Assembly: GCF_932526225.1 (NCBI RefSeq)
Contig: NC_064048.1
Location: forward strand, 3,976,437-4,040,436
Origin: Nematostella vectensis
Taxonomy: Eukaryota; Cnidaria; Anthozoa; Actiniaria; Edwardsiidae
Direction of reading: 5' to 3'
DNA: 64,000 nucleotides
Made by a program: the position numbers and the translations under genes. Positions 1 through 12,264 of this stretch are shown here, one piece after another. Below the pieces are notes generated by a model. The model was not told the DNA's origin and ran no database searches. It saw only the letters and a list, made by a program, of their open reading frames with translations. How positions within the stretch are numbered: position 1 is the first letter of the stretch; each line of letters begins with the position of its first letter.

Positions 1-112
1 TGCTAAGCCAGACAGAAACCTACATTAAAATGAATCTGTCTCACTATTAAAACTGCAAGTTAATGTGCAGAGCCAGACAGAAACTTACATTGAAATGAAT
101 TTGTCTCGCTAG
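1..112. repeat. Two-copy direct repeat at left edge
   Basis: A segment beginning GCCAGACAGAAACCTACATT near position 6 recurs about 66 bases later, near 72, with only a few changes (for example GCCAGACAGAAACTTACATT). Both copies end in a GAATYTGTCTC block. This is a short tandem duplication in the ACAD8 intron that follows the last exon visible in the window. No coding potential was seen in it. Confidence 0.6.
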
Positions 113-272
113 AGTTACGCACGGGACAAAATCTCCCAAAACATCCGCTTGACCAATCATAGGGCAAAGTTACACCAACACACGTATAGACACGACGACG
201 CATCTACAGGAATCCCCTCCCGTGTTAGGAGCCCCACTACAAAGTGGTACAAGAGTCAAATTTGCTACTTAC

Positions 273-3200
273 CAATATTGATTCTTCCTCCATTAAGGCC
301 CTTCATTGCGATCTTAAAACCCTGGAAACAAAATACAACAACAGCAAAGCAGTCAGTACGACAAACACTTGAAAAATAAGACATTTAAGACAACTATCAA
401 ACTTTTGCTTTACATCTAAGACCTTAAAAGGCCTTAGAAATGAGAAAAAAAGATAAACAGACAGGGGTTACATCACATTCTTATACCTGTCCTTCAGAGC
501 CAATCAGGTTCTGTACAGGAACCCTACAATCCTCAAATATCACGGCTCTAGTGGGCTGAGAGTTCCAGCCAACCTGAAACAGCAAATGTGAATTAATTTC
601 TTATCGAACAACTAGACACAGTCATCAAAGCCATCATAATTATTATTGTAATCATCATCATCAGACATCATCACCATGACCGACATGACGGAAAACTGGA
701 AAGTGCACAATTCGAGATAGAAAAGAAAACATCTTTTCTTACAAAGGCTATCGGTTCCTTGTATTCCGGAATGATTTTTAAAACACAAATAATGTGAGGC
801 CGAAATGCACTTACCAAGATTTTGGCTTTTTAATATATTTTTTACTTGATTATCGTTGCACTATGTATGGGCTCAGGGACGAAAGCTCAAATTTTCAATG
901 ACACTAAATACAGAAAGTCGCATTTATGTATAAAAAGGCGCATTTGATATTGTGTTTGCTATACCATCACCATCACCATCACCATCACCATCACCATCAC
1001 CATCACCATCACCATCACCATCACCATCACCATCACCATCACCATCACCAATCTGCTGGCACTTTTTGCACAAATGACATTGAATTTAAATAGACAAACT
1101 CACTACAGGCTTTAATAAAACCCACCTTTCTTTCCTTCTTCCCAAATGAAAGGCCAGGCGTTCCTTTTTCAACCAAAACTGATGAAATACCATTTGGGCC
1201 TGTAGGAGACCAACCACACACATTTGGAATGAGAAATCGAAATACTAAACAGCATAGTACCATACAAAGAATGCCAAACATCAGTCACTTGCTAAAAAAG
1301 TTAAATAATGAATTAGGAGACTCGCCTTCTTCGCCTGTACGCACCATGCACAGATATATATCAGTATCACCCCCACCACTGATGAACATCTATGTTGAAA
1401 AAGAGTTGCACACCTCAGCAATTTCCTTTTTTTGCACCTATTTAATATCCAACTGACAAAACAGACACATTTAACTAAAAGGAATTGGTTAAAAGAACAT
1501 ATTCCTGAAAAATATAAAGGCGTGTGGTCTTTTCCTACAGTAGCCCAGAAAACGTGTATAAACTCAAATAGCTCAAACATGCAAACAAATAAGAAAATGG
1601 TAGATAATTTGTAAGAGAAGGTCTTTTCTCCTATAGGAGGGATTTTCAGGATTTTCAGAGATAGTCAGGATTTTCAGAGATGTGCTGAAATAAAAAGTAA
1701 TAGAATCTGGTTGTTCAGGTGATTATAGAGATATAAGATATACAATTTTTTTGGCAACCAGTGAGAGTCTGTATGATGTAATTAAGGTTGCTCAATAACC
1801 TTCGAGCGATATATTACATAGTACTGGAAGGATGTTTATTGATCCAAAAACTGTGAGCCCTAAAGTAAATGGTTGTGCATGAATTGTAACAGCTTGACAG
1901 TACATGTCTGTAAGGGTTTACAGCTAATAAGGGTTGTGATGGGTATCTCAACATTTCAAAAGTCTCACAAAAAATTCGTAAAGTCTCCGAATCTCTGCGA
2001 AATATTACTAAAAGTTATTTTTTTTAAATTTTAGGGGTTGGATTCTGAAGTTTAACAAAAGTCTTGGGCTTGTATTCTGAAACGTGGGTCTTGGTGCCTC
2101 GGGAAGTCTCTGATTTACCCATCATTACTCTTGCTGTTGTTCCATACCTTTGAGCCATTGAGTACATAATGGTCACCATCTCGCTTGGCAGTCGTTGCAA
2201 GTGATGCTGCATCACTACCACTCCCTAGATGACAAGATGTTAAAGAATGTCTTTCAGCCACTACTTATTGTTAAATGCAAAATGTTAAAATGTTATTGTT
2301 TAAATGCAAAATGTAATGTTACTTGGAAGGACATGACAAAGTGCTTATCGCCTCACTTAAAGTCTTACAATTTAATAAACAGTATGTGATTTAAAATTTC
2401 TCAGGCACTGGCTTGAAATATTGAAATGAAAATAGATGTCTTCTGTTATAATGGTTATCGTCTAGATAGCCTGGCTCTCAACCAAAACTGATAATAATTA
2501 TAATAATAACAATAAAGATCATTCTATTCTATCTCACCTGGTTCTGTTAAACAATATGAAGCAAATTTCTGCAAAAACATAATACCAACATCATCACTTA
2601 AGAACTTGACAAGCCAAAAATATAAAAATGATTTAACACATTGACCCCTCAACCGGCCTGTACCGGCTTTGGGAAGTACCCACAACCCAAAAAATTCATA
2701 AATTCAAAATAAACACAACAAGATGAAGATACTCAGGCATCAGTCTAAGGGATAAATGGTCTTGCAGATATGCATCCAACCAAGGTGTTGGCATCTACTC
2801 TTAAGCCAAATAATAGCACAGGTTCTTTGACAAATCTCAAATCGAACAAGGAGAGAAAAGCAGAATCACCCCTCTCAATAAAACGCTCAAAATACCACAC
2901 AAGGGAGAGAGATCAGCAAACACAGCTCAAGACACAAATAGATACCTTTATTCTGATCCTCCAGGTACATTTCCTTGGCCTCAAAACACAATGTCCATTC
3001 CTTGAAGGATTGAACAACCATGAAAATATCTTTACGTATTGCAAAGCATTTTGGGAGATCCAGGGGAAAATTCACGAGGGGAGGGCCAGTCAACACTCCT
3101 CTCCCCAAAGTCAGATGGTTTTTTAGAAGTCTTTTCACCCCAAAGCCAAACGAATCAATTCCAGGTCATACAGACCCAGAATAGCAGTGTAAACAATTTT

Positions 3201-6200
3201 GCAATCAATTTGGTTTCAGAAAAGACACCATTTAGGAGAGCTGTGGTGATTCATTAGAAAATTATTTTCTCATCCGGGCAAAGCCAAACAAAAAAAAATC
3301 ATCATGAATCCACCTTTGCTTGCAAATATCCATAAGCAAAGCACTCAATTATGCCCCAAAAGACTTCATGATGTCCTGAGACACTCTCCTAATATGCTCA
3401 TAGCTGTATTTTTGAATAAAAATACAAGCAACCATCAACTTGTGCTGGCTTCAGCACATCGACGAGGGATTAAAAGTGGGGACCGCAAAGCACTGTTGAA
3501 AAGCTCGGATACCGCTGACTAGGTGCAGCTGTGTTTGACTTTGACGGGCTGTATAAAACTCAGAATAGGGGGGAGGTATCTGTTTTCAGTCTGTTTTTTG
3601 TAAATTCAGCTCCAAAAAAGCCAGGAGTCAATGGGTTAATAAGTGATTTGATTCTTATCCGAAATTCTATCATAAAAATTATTATTATTATTATTTTTTT
3701 TTGGGGGGGGGGGATATGCACGGAAACAGAGGACAGAAGGCACAAATTAGCAAATTATTGAATGCATAAACAAACAACCAAAGTAACCAGCTGACTTGTT
3801 CTAGTTCATCTCCTATTGTATTGCTTACCTCCATTGTTACTAAAGAGGGAATGTACTTTTCTTTTTGCTCCTCATTTCCAAAACTATCAATCATCCAAGT
3901 CACCATGCTAATGTATTGGAAGAATGACAGAACAAAATGTGAGTCTAAATATGGCTAAAAATAGAGAGCATTTCTTATTCCCTTTTTTCCCCTATGATGT
4001 TAGGCTTAAATTTTAGGGTTTCCAAAAAACACTGGCAACTTTGTCCCTAGCTTTCTTTAGTGTACAGAGAAAATCAGGAGATTGGAGACAACCATTTTTT
4101 TGGATCAGCGTTTTTTGATGACATCTCAAATAACATATTGGATTGTGAGACTAAAAGACAAAAGGGCAAAATCTTGGAGGCTCCTGGAAAAGATTATATC
4201 CCTGGGGTACATAAGGAAAACTAACTTGTGAATAGTGAGATATGCAGCTGTGCTGACGCATCCTGTAGACAGAGCCTCAAAAATAACTGACGCATCAAGA
4301 CGAGACAAGGCACTTCCACCATAGTCCTCAGATGTGTAAATAGCTACAAACAAAGAGGTAGGTATAAAGAAACAGAATATCACAACAGGGAATTGATGTT
4401 TCTATTTGATTCCAGTTGGGGTTAAATAATGGTAAGTGCATTTAAAGGGCTGGGAGTTATTAAAATAATTTCAATCTCTCCTTAAAAAAATATTTGTGCA
4501 AGGCTAATGTCTTACTCCACCTGATAGAGTCAGAATTTTTAACTGAACATACGTGAAGGAAAAGATACAGGGTAAATTTGGTTTCTATCCATCCCCCATT
4601 TTGATATATGTCTGGTATATTTTTATTGTATTATCCACCACTTTTTGTTTTCATTTTCATTATTATAGCCCTTTTTTAGAGTCTCAATCTGCCAGCAAAC
4701 AATGTCTACCTCTTTGCTTGGCTATGGCCATGAGAAATGACATAGCTAGTAAGACTACAGACAAGCTGTAGAAAAACTAGATGATCTGCGTAGGCATGGT
4801 GTAGACAAGATATAAATCAACACAAGGTTGAAAAGGTATGTTAAATGCCTCTGTGAAACAGAGTAAATGCACTGATGTTTAGAGTGTTAGCCCTTGTCAG
4901 ACCCTTCGAAACATTGTACCCTTTGTACCTTTTCAACCTTGTTTTGATTTATACCACTATGGCTATGATAGATCTGTCTTCAGCAATAAACATGGTTTTG
5001 GTTTTAATCTGGTATTCGTACCGAGGCGTCGGGGCTTAACTGTGGCTGTGTGGGGTGATAAAATGTGTGGTAATGGACGTTGGTGTGTGGGTTAAAGTGT
5101 GTATGTGTGGCTATTTTATATGGTGTATTGCATTGGGGGCTGTAAGGGTTGGAGTAGTGGCTATGTATGAGAGGTAGAAATAGGCTAGCAGTGAGATGTT
5201 AGGGGAGAACTGTGTGTTTGACCTTCGGAGGAAGGTGATAATTAACTGTTGATAACTTCTTGTGATAACATATTATTCAATCTTGTGGAATGTAATGTGA
5301 GCTTGTAGACAATTAAATGGAATTACAAGGCCGGTGATGGGAATAAAATATGAAAGCGTGCAGATACGGTGTAAAAGAAAAAAATGGATGGCAAATAGGA
5401 GAGTGGCTATATAAGTATAGGGCAGTTGGCTCCCTGAGTACTGGGTGTTATATTGTGTCGTGTAAAAAGAGATTGTGTAACAATGCGCGCTATAAAATAG
5501 TGGCTGATAAGCGATGAGCCTATGCGATGGCCCATATTGTGCGAAAATAATACGCGGAGGTACAGGCAGCAGAGACGGCAGGAATACGAAGAATGGAGAG
5601 AAGTGAATGGCATGTATCTGGCGGGCTGATAAAAGGAGATACACAAACACACAGAAATAAAACAATAGTGTGAGGGATTTGATAAGAGCTCTTAGGAATA
5701 AATGTGCAACAACACTAATTCTAGCCACGATTTATCGTCAGGAAGCAAGATCGATGGCTAGTCAGACGCAATTAGGGAGGTAAAAACTGATGGGTGCCGA
5801 GGGTAGGAGACACGAGGACTAGGGCGAAATAGGAAAAGGCTGAAGGGGAAACAGGAGATATTACCGCGTCTGAGGTGTATTTCAAACTGTTGTTATCGAT
5901 CTAAACAGCTTGCTCCTATACACCAGCGTGTGGTTGCACATGTTATGTGTTTGTGTGTGAGGCTTACCTTACGTCGGATTTTCGCTTTACTAAGGTCCGC
6001 ATTTTCATAGCTTGAACTTGTGATAACACGGTGCGACTAACGTAATTATGGCATGTACCGGATGTGACCAAATTACGATGTTACAAGATTGTGTTATTAT
6101 AAAATGTATGTGTATGGTGGGGGAGGAGGGGATGGCATGACGTAGTGAGAGTTGCGGCGCGTATGAAGTAGGCGACTTGTGTGTGTATTGGGGGGGGGGA

Positions 6201-9200
6201 AGGGATAGTTGGTAGAGGGCTGTTATGTGTGGTGTAGGGGTATTGTTATTGTATTGTGATTGTGTTGTGTGCGGTTTGTGGTGATGAGGGAGGGGGGGGG
6301 GTGGGGGAGAAGGTGTGTGTGAGTGTTGAGTGTTGTAGGGCGTGTTGGTTTGAGGGTAGGTAGGGTGGGTCATAGGGTGTGGTCGTTTGTAGTTGGGTTT
6401 TGTGCTGTGGGGTAAATGTTTGTATGGTGGGGGAGGGGGCTGTATGTAGGGTGTTTGTAGGGGGAATTGGTTGTGGGGTAGTGTCTGGTGTAGGGTATGG
6501 CTGGTTGGTGTGTTGTGGGTTGGTTGATAGAGTCGTAGGATGCTATGTTGTATCTAGTAGGCTATGTGTGGAGGGGTAGATGTGTGTGTGGTGGGAGGGG
6601 GGTTGGGCTGTATGTAGGGTGCGGTGTTAGGGGGAGCGCTGGTTGTAGGACTAGTGGCTGCTGTAGAGTGTGGTTGGTTTGGTGTGTTGTAGGGTGAGTA
6701 GTGTTGTGGCCATGGGGGGGGGGAAGGGGGGGAAAAGGGGTGTGTGGTTTTGGAGTTGGCAGGGGTCTGGCTTGTGTAGGGTGTGTTAGGTATGTATATT
6801 TTAGGTGAGAGTGTAGGAAAGTGTAGGGGGGGAGGAAGTGTATGTGTAGGTGTGTGGGGCTTAGGTGGGTGTTGGTGTTGTGTTGGGGCTTGGAATAATC
6901 GCGGTGGGTTGCATGATGGCATGGTATGGGTAAAGTAGGTATGGGGCTGTTTGTGGGGTAAGGGGGTGCTTGTTGTGGGGTAAGTGGGTGGTTGGGTGTG
7001 GGTGATGTGAGTAGGGGGGTACTTGGGTGGTTAGCTAGGTATGAGGGGGGAGAGAAAGGGGGTTGTGACATGTATAGAGCTGGGTGGTAGTAGTGGGTAG
7101 GTATGTTGTATGGTAAGGACAGAATAAGATTTAATTTGTGAGAGGGATGTGGGTATGTATGGTGAAGGGAGACGGGGTGGATAAAGAAGTGGTGTGTGGG
7201 GGATTTGGGGGACGCCTCGGGATCACTATATGTGATACAGCACTTTTCCAGGAATATATAGGATTCCGAAGGAATATACGCACCTACCTCCAAAACCTAG
7301 ACTTGCTGATTTTCTGAGAACATCTACTGGGAAGATTTCCTGTAAAATATCCAGGTTACAATCGTATTATAAATAATAGTGGGGAAGTAGATTGTGTTGG
7401 TTTGATCCGGGATTATTAACAAGGGGTGAGGGTTTGCGGTGAAGAAACAATAGGAGGTACAGAAATTTTAGCAAAGCCAATGCTTCAAGGCCTTCCTGAG
7501 TCCCAATCCTTGTATTATTTGGGAATAGCTTTAAACAAACCAGCCATTCAAAACTGCCTTCAATATTTGTTTGCTTATGTGCTAATGCCAAATTCTAAAT
7601 TCCAGTTGGCATATAAAAATGGTTCAGGTAATAAAATGAAGAAATAAAAGAAAATATGATCAGTTTTCCTCTAACCTCTTGATCCCATTTTCCCATGTGT
7701 GGAGCCAGCTCATTATTGGCAAAATCTAAGGCGACCTTCTGGAATTCTCTCTGAACTGGAGCAAGACCTATAGCAGCTAGAATAACAAAGCACAACTTGG
7801 TGTCATAGAGACAGTGGCAGGCTAAAATGGTATACCTGTGTCACAACAGTTAGATGACTGGGGCTAGCCCATTCAACTTCTCCTATGTTGCACTTCATCA
7901 TTCAGATAAGATAGCATGAATAAAATGTTGTATTACTGAAATGGATGGACTCTTAACCACTTTGGGATTGGTCTTTGATTCGAGAAACACTTTTATATTT
8001 AAACAATAATTTTAGTGTTATCTCAGGAGTCTTATAGAGTGCTATAGCCCTACCACCTTTTGGCTTGGATCGATTATTTTCAAGGCTCCAGATATATATA
8101 CTTATTTTTCTTGGCCAAATTTTTAGCCCTACTTCTTTAAAATGGTCTTGCGATCCCAGATCTATGATAATGGATCTATGATAGTACTAGGTTTTGGTAT
8201 GAACTGTATCTTTACCCAAACCTTGAAATTGCATCAAATTTTCTTTGTACAAGGGCTAATATTTTTGCATGTGATAATCAAAATACAGTCAATATAAAAT
8301 GTTGTACTAGAAAATGAAGTCAACATAATCTAACAACCTATTAAGGAGGCTCGTTGGTAATTCTTTATAGCATTTTTTTCAATTTACTTGTTACAGAATT
8401 GACGTCTAGTATTCTTAAATATCATCCGATTTCATTCATGTTTTTGGAGGATGATATTTAATCATATATCATGTATTTGATGGGCTACTGTTTTAGTTTT
8501 TAGTTATCAGTAACTGGTTTAAAGTTATTTAACGTATGAACAGACCAGTAGTTTATGAACTTTCCAATATATTTCTGAAAACAACCAATACTTTTTCTTA
8601 AAATTTGTGGAGAGACATGACTTATACTTAGGCATGATGGGTATCATATTGGCAAGTTTTAAACCCGTTTTTTTATCCCGAGCCAAAAAAGTTTGCATGC
8701 TCAATGGAACCCCCTAATTATTCATGTTGTGGACCTGGGAGACATTTGCACTTGCATAGAGACATAGAAACTGGTAACATAATCTTGATATAAGTTTGCT
8801 GCATAACAATAGAGCGCCCTGTTATTCCCTTGCAAAATGTCTCTGTACTTGCAAATGTCTCCAAATGTGCACAATAATAAATTGAATAATTAGAGGGTTT
8901 CCATTTAGCAAGCAAGGTTTACGGGATACAGAACGGCTTAAAACCGCTTCATTCTCAATATTATATTTAGGGATAGGGATAGAACTTGGTTAGTAAGTGT
9001 ACTGCAGGGTCCCCTAAGCTTCACTGAAACAAGGAAGCACAGAACTGCTTATTTGTCATTTTTAAAGTAAAGATATTGAATTTTCAAGAGGAATCAAAAT
9101 CCAAATAATAATTGTACGAATTCGCTCCTTGGTCATGTCTAATCGAAATAATCTATATCCCTGTCCTTTATATACAAATAAAGACAACAGCTAAGCTTTC

Positions 9201-10316
9201 ATGGGCTGAAGACAACACAGGTGTATCTGCTTTCTCTAAAACAAATTGAAGGATAATGCAAAGGTAGAAAATGGAGTATGCAGACAAAAAAATTTACATG
9301 TTCATTTAAGACTTGCTAACATGATCCCCATGATGCTTATGTGTCTCTGCAATTTTAAAGAAAATGCAAAGGTTATTTTTGGAAATATATTGGAAAGTTC
9401 ATTAAATACTGGTCTGTTCATATGTTAAATAGTTTTAAATCGGTTACTGATAAATAAAATAAAACAGGAGCAAATCAAGTATGGATGATTAAATATCATC
9501 CTCTGAAAACATGAATGAAATCGGATGAGATTTGAGACTACTAGATGTCAATTTTGAAATCAGTATATATTGAAAAAAATGCTATAAAGAATTACTAACG
9601 AGCCTCCTCAAATATCTATTAAAACTCCCTTGTGCGGGAGAGCAGCAAATAAAAAAGATATTACAGTAGCTCTGTGTTGTACATTTCAAAACAAATTTAA
9701 TTCACCTTCCATAAGTGATCTGATAAATACTTAAATGCATTGTTTCCAAATTTTGAGTGTTGTATTATCATTCTTGGCTTATTAGTGTATTATTGGATAC
9801 CCCCAAAAACACCGACTCAGCAAAACATCATCAAGTACCTAGTCCAACACCTGAGCCATGTTTTTGTACATAGCAGAAATGACCACCGGAAGTGAAAAAG
9901 AAAAAAACACGCGTTATGTAACTTTACCCAAGAGAGACACAGAGGTAGTTTAATGGAAGTGAATAATACAATCTTCGGAAGAGGCAGTATTTCCTATCCT
10001 TCCGCGTGGGATATCACGTGTTTATGGCATGCTCTAACGAATACAGGGACTTTATATCCGCCGTGATAAAAACAGAACGTACGTCATCTATCACCATTGG
10101 ACCGTCAACAGTACAGAAACCAAACAAATGTGAAAATTCATCAGTAAAATTACAAGACCTGAACACAATAGTTTGACATTAAATTTGGCATGATCACTTA
10201 CGGTCTATGCAGGAATGCGACAGTCTTGATAAAATTTCCACAGGCAACCGTGGTTTCGATTGTCGCGTAAATAACCTGTAAGAGTATCTAAAGCAATTGC
10301 TCAACCGAGCCGCCAT
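273..10316 (-). CDS. ACAD8: Isobutyryl-CoA dehydrogenase, mitochondrial (ACAD8), 3' end missing
   Basis: Flavoprotein of the acyl-CoA dehydrogenase family. By family knowledge it oxidises isobutyryl-CoA to methacrylyl-CoA in mitochondrial valine breakdown. Eleven exons in transcription order: 10202-10316, 7676-7776, 7288-7339, 4226-4343, 3829-3907, 2538-2568, 2148-2224, 1326-1389, 1126-1199, 487-573, 273-321. All phases agree and give about 282 residues. The start is the ATG at 10316 in AACATGGCGG. Residues 1-34 are Arg/Ser-rich and acid-poor, as in a mitochondrial presequence. Diagnostic blocks are [35 protein letters not shown], the FAD/substrate loop [14 protein letters not shown] (residues 160-173), [13 protein letters not shown] and GLNGGRINI, all colinear with vertebrate ACAD8. 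The C-terminal FAD-binding helices and the catalytic Glu region lie beyond position 1. Exon 8 ends in a GC donor (GAAG|GCGAGT). The gene is head-to-head with the DUSP gene. Other ACADs are less likely because the isobutyryl-specific blocks match throughout. Confidence 0.93.
687..960. repeat. Dispersed repeat, copy 1
   Basis: This segment (GACGGAAAACTGGAAAG... to ...GCGCATTTGATATTGTGTTT) closely resembles 29031-29277. Shared landmarks, in the same order, are AATTCGAGATAGA, GTGAGGCCGAAATG, ATGGGCTCAG.GACGAAA and the CGCATTTGATATT end. It lies in an ACAD8 intron and abuts the CCATCA microsatellite. No open frame was seen. It is probably a non-autonomous mobile element whose class I cannot name. 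Confidence 0.75.
963..1050. repeat. CCATCA hexanucleotide microsatellite
   Basis: An almost perfect array of about 14 units of the hexamer CCATCA on the plus strand, inside the ACAD8 intron between exons 9 and 10. It directly follows the 687-960 repeat. A microsatellite at the end of a repeat copy is common for retro- or rolling-type insertions. Confidence 0.95.
2632..3644. mobile_element. Possible non-autonomous transposon in ACAD8 intron
   Basis: The left end reads TTAACACATTGACCCCTC followed by CCGGCCTGTACCGGCT. The right end reads GGAGTCAATGGGTTAATAAG, which is roughly its inverse complement (TTAACCCATTGACTCC). The interior is A-rich without a convincing frame. A related end (reverse complement TTGACCCATTTTCTCC followed by CAGCC.TAGCCGGCC) appears near 30385-30432. 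The inverted termini are short and imperfect, so the exact limits and class are uncertain. Confidence 0.35.
4811..4953. repeat. Imperfect inverted repeat, 28-base arms
   Basis: TATAAATCAACACAAGG followed by TTGAAAAGGTA near 4811-4838 is matched in inverse complement by TACCTTTTCAACCTTG followed by TTTTGATTTATA near 4925-4953. The spacer is about 85 bases. It lies in the ACAD8 intron between exons 3 and 4, close to the G/T-rich block. It is probably a remnant of a small inverted-repeat transposon. Confidence 0.6.
5040..7210. repeat. 2.2 kb G/T-rich low-complexity block in ACAD8 intron 3
   Basis: The plus strand is dominated by G and T (motifs such as TGTGTGG, GTAGGGTG, GGGGGAGGGG), with very few C residues in 6100-7200. 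Part of it is a decayed tandem repeat: the stretch starting GGTGGGGGAGGGGGCTGTAT at about 6426 recurs in altered form near 6589 (spacing about 165). The pre-mRNA of ACAD8 is transcribed from the other strand and is therefore C/A-rich here. Long minus-strand open frames in this block (for example 6562-7293) reflect only the bias, giving Pro/Thr/His-rich nonsense. Many runs of three or more G make quadruplex formation possible on the plus strand. Confidence 0.8.
8344..9608. mobile_element. Fold-back element with about 300-base inverted arms
   Basis: AGGAGGCTCGTTGGTAATTC at 8344 matches the inverse complement of the sequence ending in GAGCCTCCT at 9608. The similarity continues inward through ATCCGATTTCATTCATG / CATGAATGAAATCGGAT and TGAACTTTCCAATATATTTC / GGAAATATATTGGAAAG, to roughly 8665 and 9297. 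Arms are diverged but colinear. It sits in ACAD8 intron 1. No transposase frame is visible, so it is probably a fold-back-type non-autonomous DNA transposon or an old inverted duplication. Confidence 0.75.
8695..8911. repeat. Second hairpin nested inside the fold-back element
   Basis: Within the spacer of the larger inverted repeat, CTAATTATTCATGTTG followed by GCAAATGTCTCC-like sequence forms a second, independent inverted pair. Arm 8695-8762 contains GGAACCCCCTAATTATTCA and GAGACATTTGCACTTGC. Arm 8843-8911 contains GTACTTGCAAATGTCTCC and GAATAATTAGAGGGTTTCC. This gives a hairpin within a hairpin. Confidence 0.65.
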
Positions 10317-10620
10317 GTTGAAAGACTGGTGCTGGCACGTCCAAATTGCGTAATTTACAATTGTATAGGGGAGGGGTGCTAAGCAGTGTAGCTATTTTAG
10401 TATGTTTTCTCAAACACACGACTTTATAGGCAAGACGCCTTATTGAACGTGGTTTAAGGTTATTAAGGAAACTACGAAAATCCAGTTTTATGCATTAGAC
10501 GTTCCATTCGAATTTTATGATAGGTGCAATTTTTTTCACGATGTTCCCCTCCCTTCATAATAAGGAAACGATCTATTCTAAGTCGTGATTGGTCAACAAT
10601 GACGTAGCGCTTTATTCAAG
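10317..10620. promoter_or_regulatory. Short intergenic promoter region between ACAD8 and DUSP
   Basis: About 300 bases separate the ACAD8 start codon from the probable first exon of the divergent DUSP gene. Near 10590 there is GATTGGTCAACAATGACGTAG, containing an inverted CCAAT box (ATTGG) and a CRE-like TGACGTA. No TATA box stands out. The arrangement suggests a bidirectional promoter, but transcript starts cannot be seen. Confidence 0.4.
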
Positions 10621-10926
10621 CTAAAAATAGGTCACAGCTTTACAGCAAAGAGAAAGAGCTGCTGTTTTGAGCAATTGCCTTATTTTCCGTTGAATTCAGT
10701 TTCCTTCTTTGTTTCTGTCTGCGTTTATGCATCTTGCACTATCTCTGTGTATTTTCCTTTTAGTCTGTAGGAACTTTGGTACAAAACTTTTAAGCGTAGT
10801 GCCTTAGAAGAGGATTTATTCAAGCGCAGTTTTCCCTCAATACCAATGCTCAATTGAAACCCGTTTGTTGAGTCACTACTTCGAAGTTTTATCCCTTTGC
10901 GAGTTGATCTCCCCTCCATACCAACG
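10621..10926 (+). other. Probable non-coding first exon of the DUSP gene
   Basis: A strong donor (ACCAACG|GTGAGTATG) at 10926/10927 and a good acceptor (TTCCTGTACAG|TATCTG) at 12184 bracket a 1.26 kb intron upstream of the DUSP coding exon. The exon start is a guess. The intron interior (10927-12184) is AT-rich with no other recognisable feature. Confidence 0.4.
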
Positions 10927-12264
10927 GTGAGTATGACTCGTTTGATTCTGTACATCTTTCACCATTTTTAGCGCATTCTGCCCTTATCATGGAACAAACC
11001 CCTCACAATTTACTTGCGCGTGTTTTGGAAGGTGCAATTTCGATTTGTACACAGAATCTTTCTTTATCCGAAATTGTCTGTATTTCTTGGTAAGAAAATC
11101 CCCATAATAGCTGTACCTTTGCATATCTATACCAAGTTCTCCGAAAAACGTTTTCTACTCAAATTTTCACAAAGTTTTTTTTAAAATCCTCTTAGATAAG
11201 CATTTTTTCACTTAGTCTTTTTTTTCTCAAAGAAAAATAACGTTCACATTCATGAAGACACATTTATTCAATTTCTCAGTAAAAAAGGTTAAGCTGAACT
11301 CTCCGAACTAATTTTTATTATCATTGAAAAAGCATGTTTAAATTGTCTTCATTTTTAGCATTTTCCTACACCTTTACTATAATAGTATTATACACAGTTA
11401 TGCATTCTATGTCAGATCTGTTATTACTCAAAGCATATTTTCGTAATCTATTTCCTTTCTTCGGCCAATAGCAATACATAGTTCACAGTTCTTTATTATG
11501 ATTTGTAGTAAACCAATGCTGTTGGTCATAGTTTTTGCTGATCTAACGTAGATAATCTGTCAAACCAAGCTGATGGTCATTCCTACGGCATGATTCACCC
11601 CAGCAATTTCTTTGATCATTATAAAATAGCATTACATAGCTATTGTCTTTTTGTCAGGCTTACACTTTTTTGTGTTTACTGTCATTTGAAAAAGGGGAGA
11701 AAAGACCAGCTGGCCTTAGAAACTAAAAAAAAGCACTTGGAAAAATAAAATAAAAAGTAAAGCTGGAATTTATCTGAGCCTTCCAGGCCTTTTTCCTATA
11801 TATATTTACACTTTGTCATTTTTGTCCTTCGTAGAAAATAATTATTTTTTGTAATAAAAGAAAATAAACATAACAGGGTTTAAGCTTTTTACCATAAAAA
11901 AATCCCAACAGATCCTTTTGGATAGCCTCTTGTGCAGGCATCATGGTGGCTATTTTTTTGTTTATTAGCAAGAATTGGGCAACACAGCCATCGCTTAGCC
12001 GCTCGTAGTTATTTTTTTTAACACAGAGATATCTGCAGATGATTCTACTGTACCTGTTGATTTATATGTTTTATGCAGAAGACTATGCACCTTTTTCAAA
12101 GGTTCCTCTTTTCCCTATTAGCAATAAACACCCCACCCTTTGCTATAATGCCTTCTAACCATGTCGTTTCTCATTCCTGTACAGTATCTGTATCTCTCCT
12201 GAGAAGTCTTTTCAGCTGTTTATCACCGTTTCTCTAAGAAGCCCTCCAAAAGAAGTCTTTCCAA

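Noticed and set aside
5273..5728. Minus-strand frame of 151 codons with hydrophobic stretches
   Set aside because: Lies at the edge of the same biased block within the ACAD8 intron. The start context is poor and the sequence resembles no known membrane protein.
6562..7293. Minus-strand frame of 243 codons
   Set aside because: It is Pro/Thr/His-rich nonsense produced by the G/T-rich block, inside an ACAD8 intron, and has no family match.
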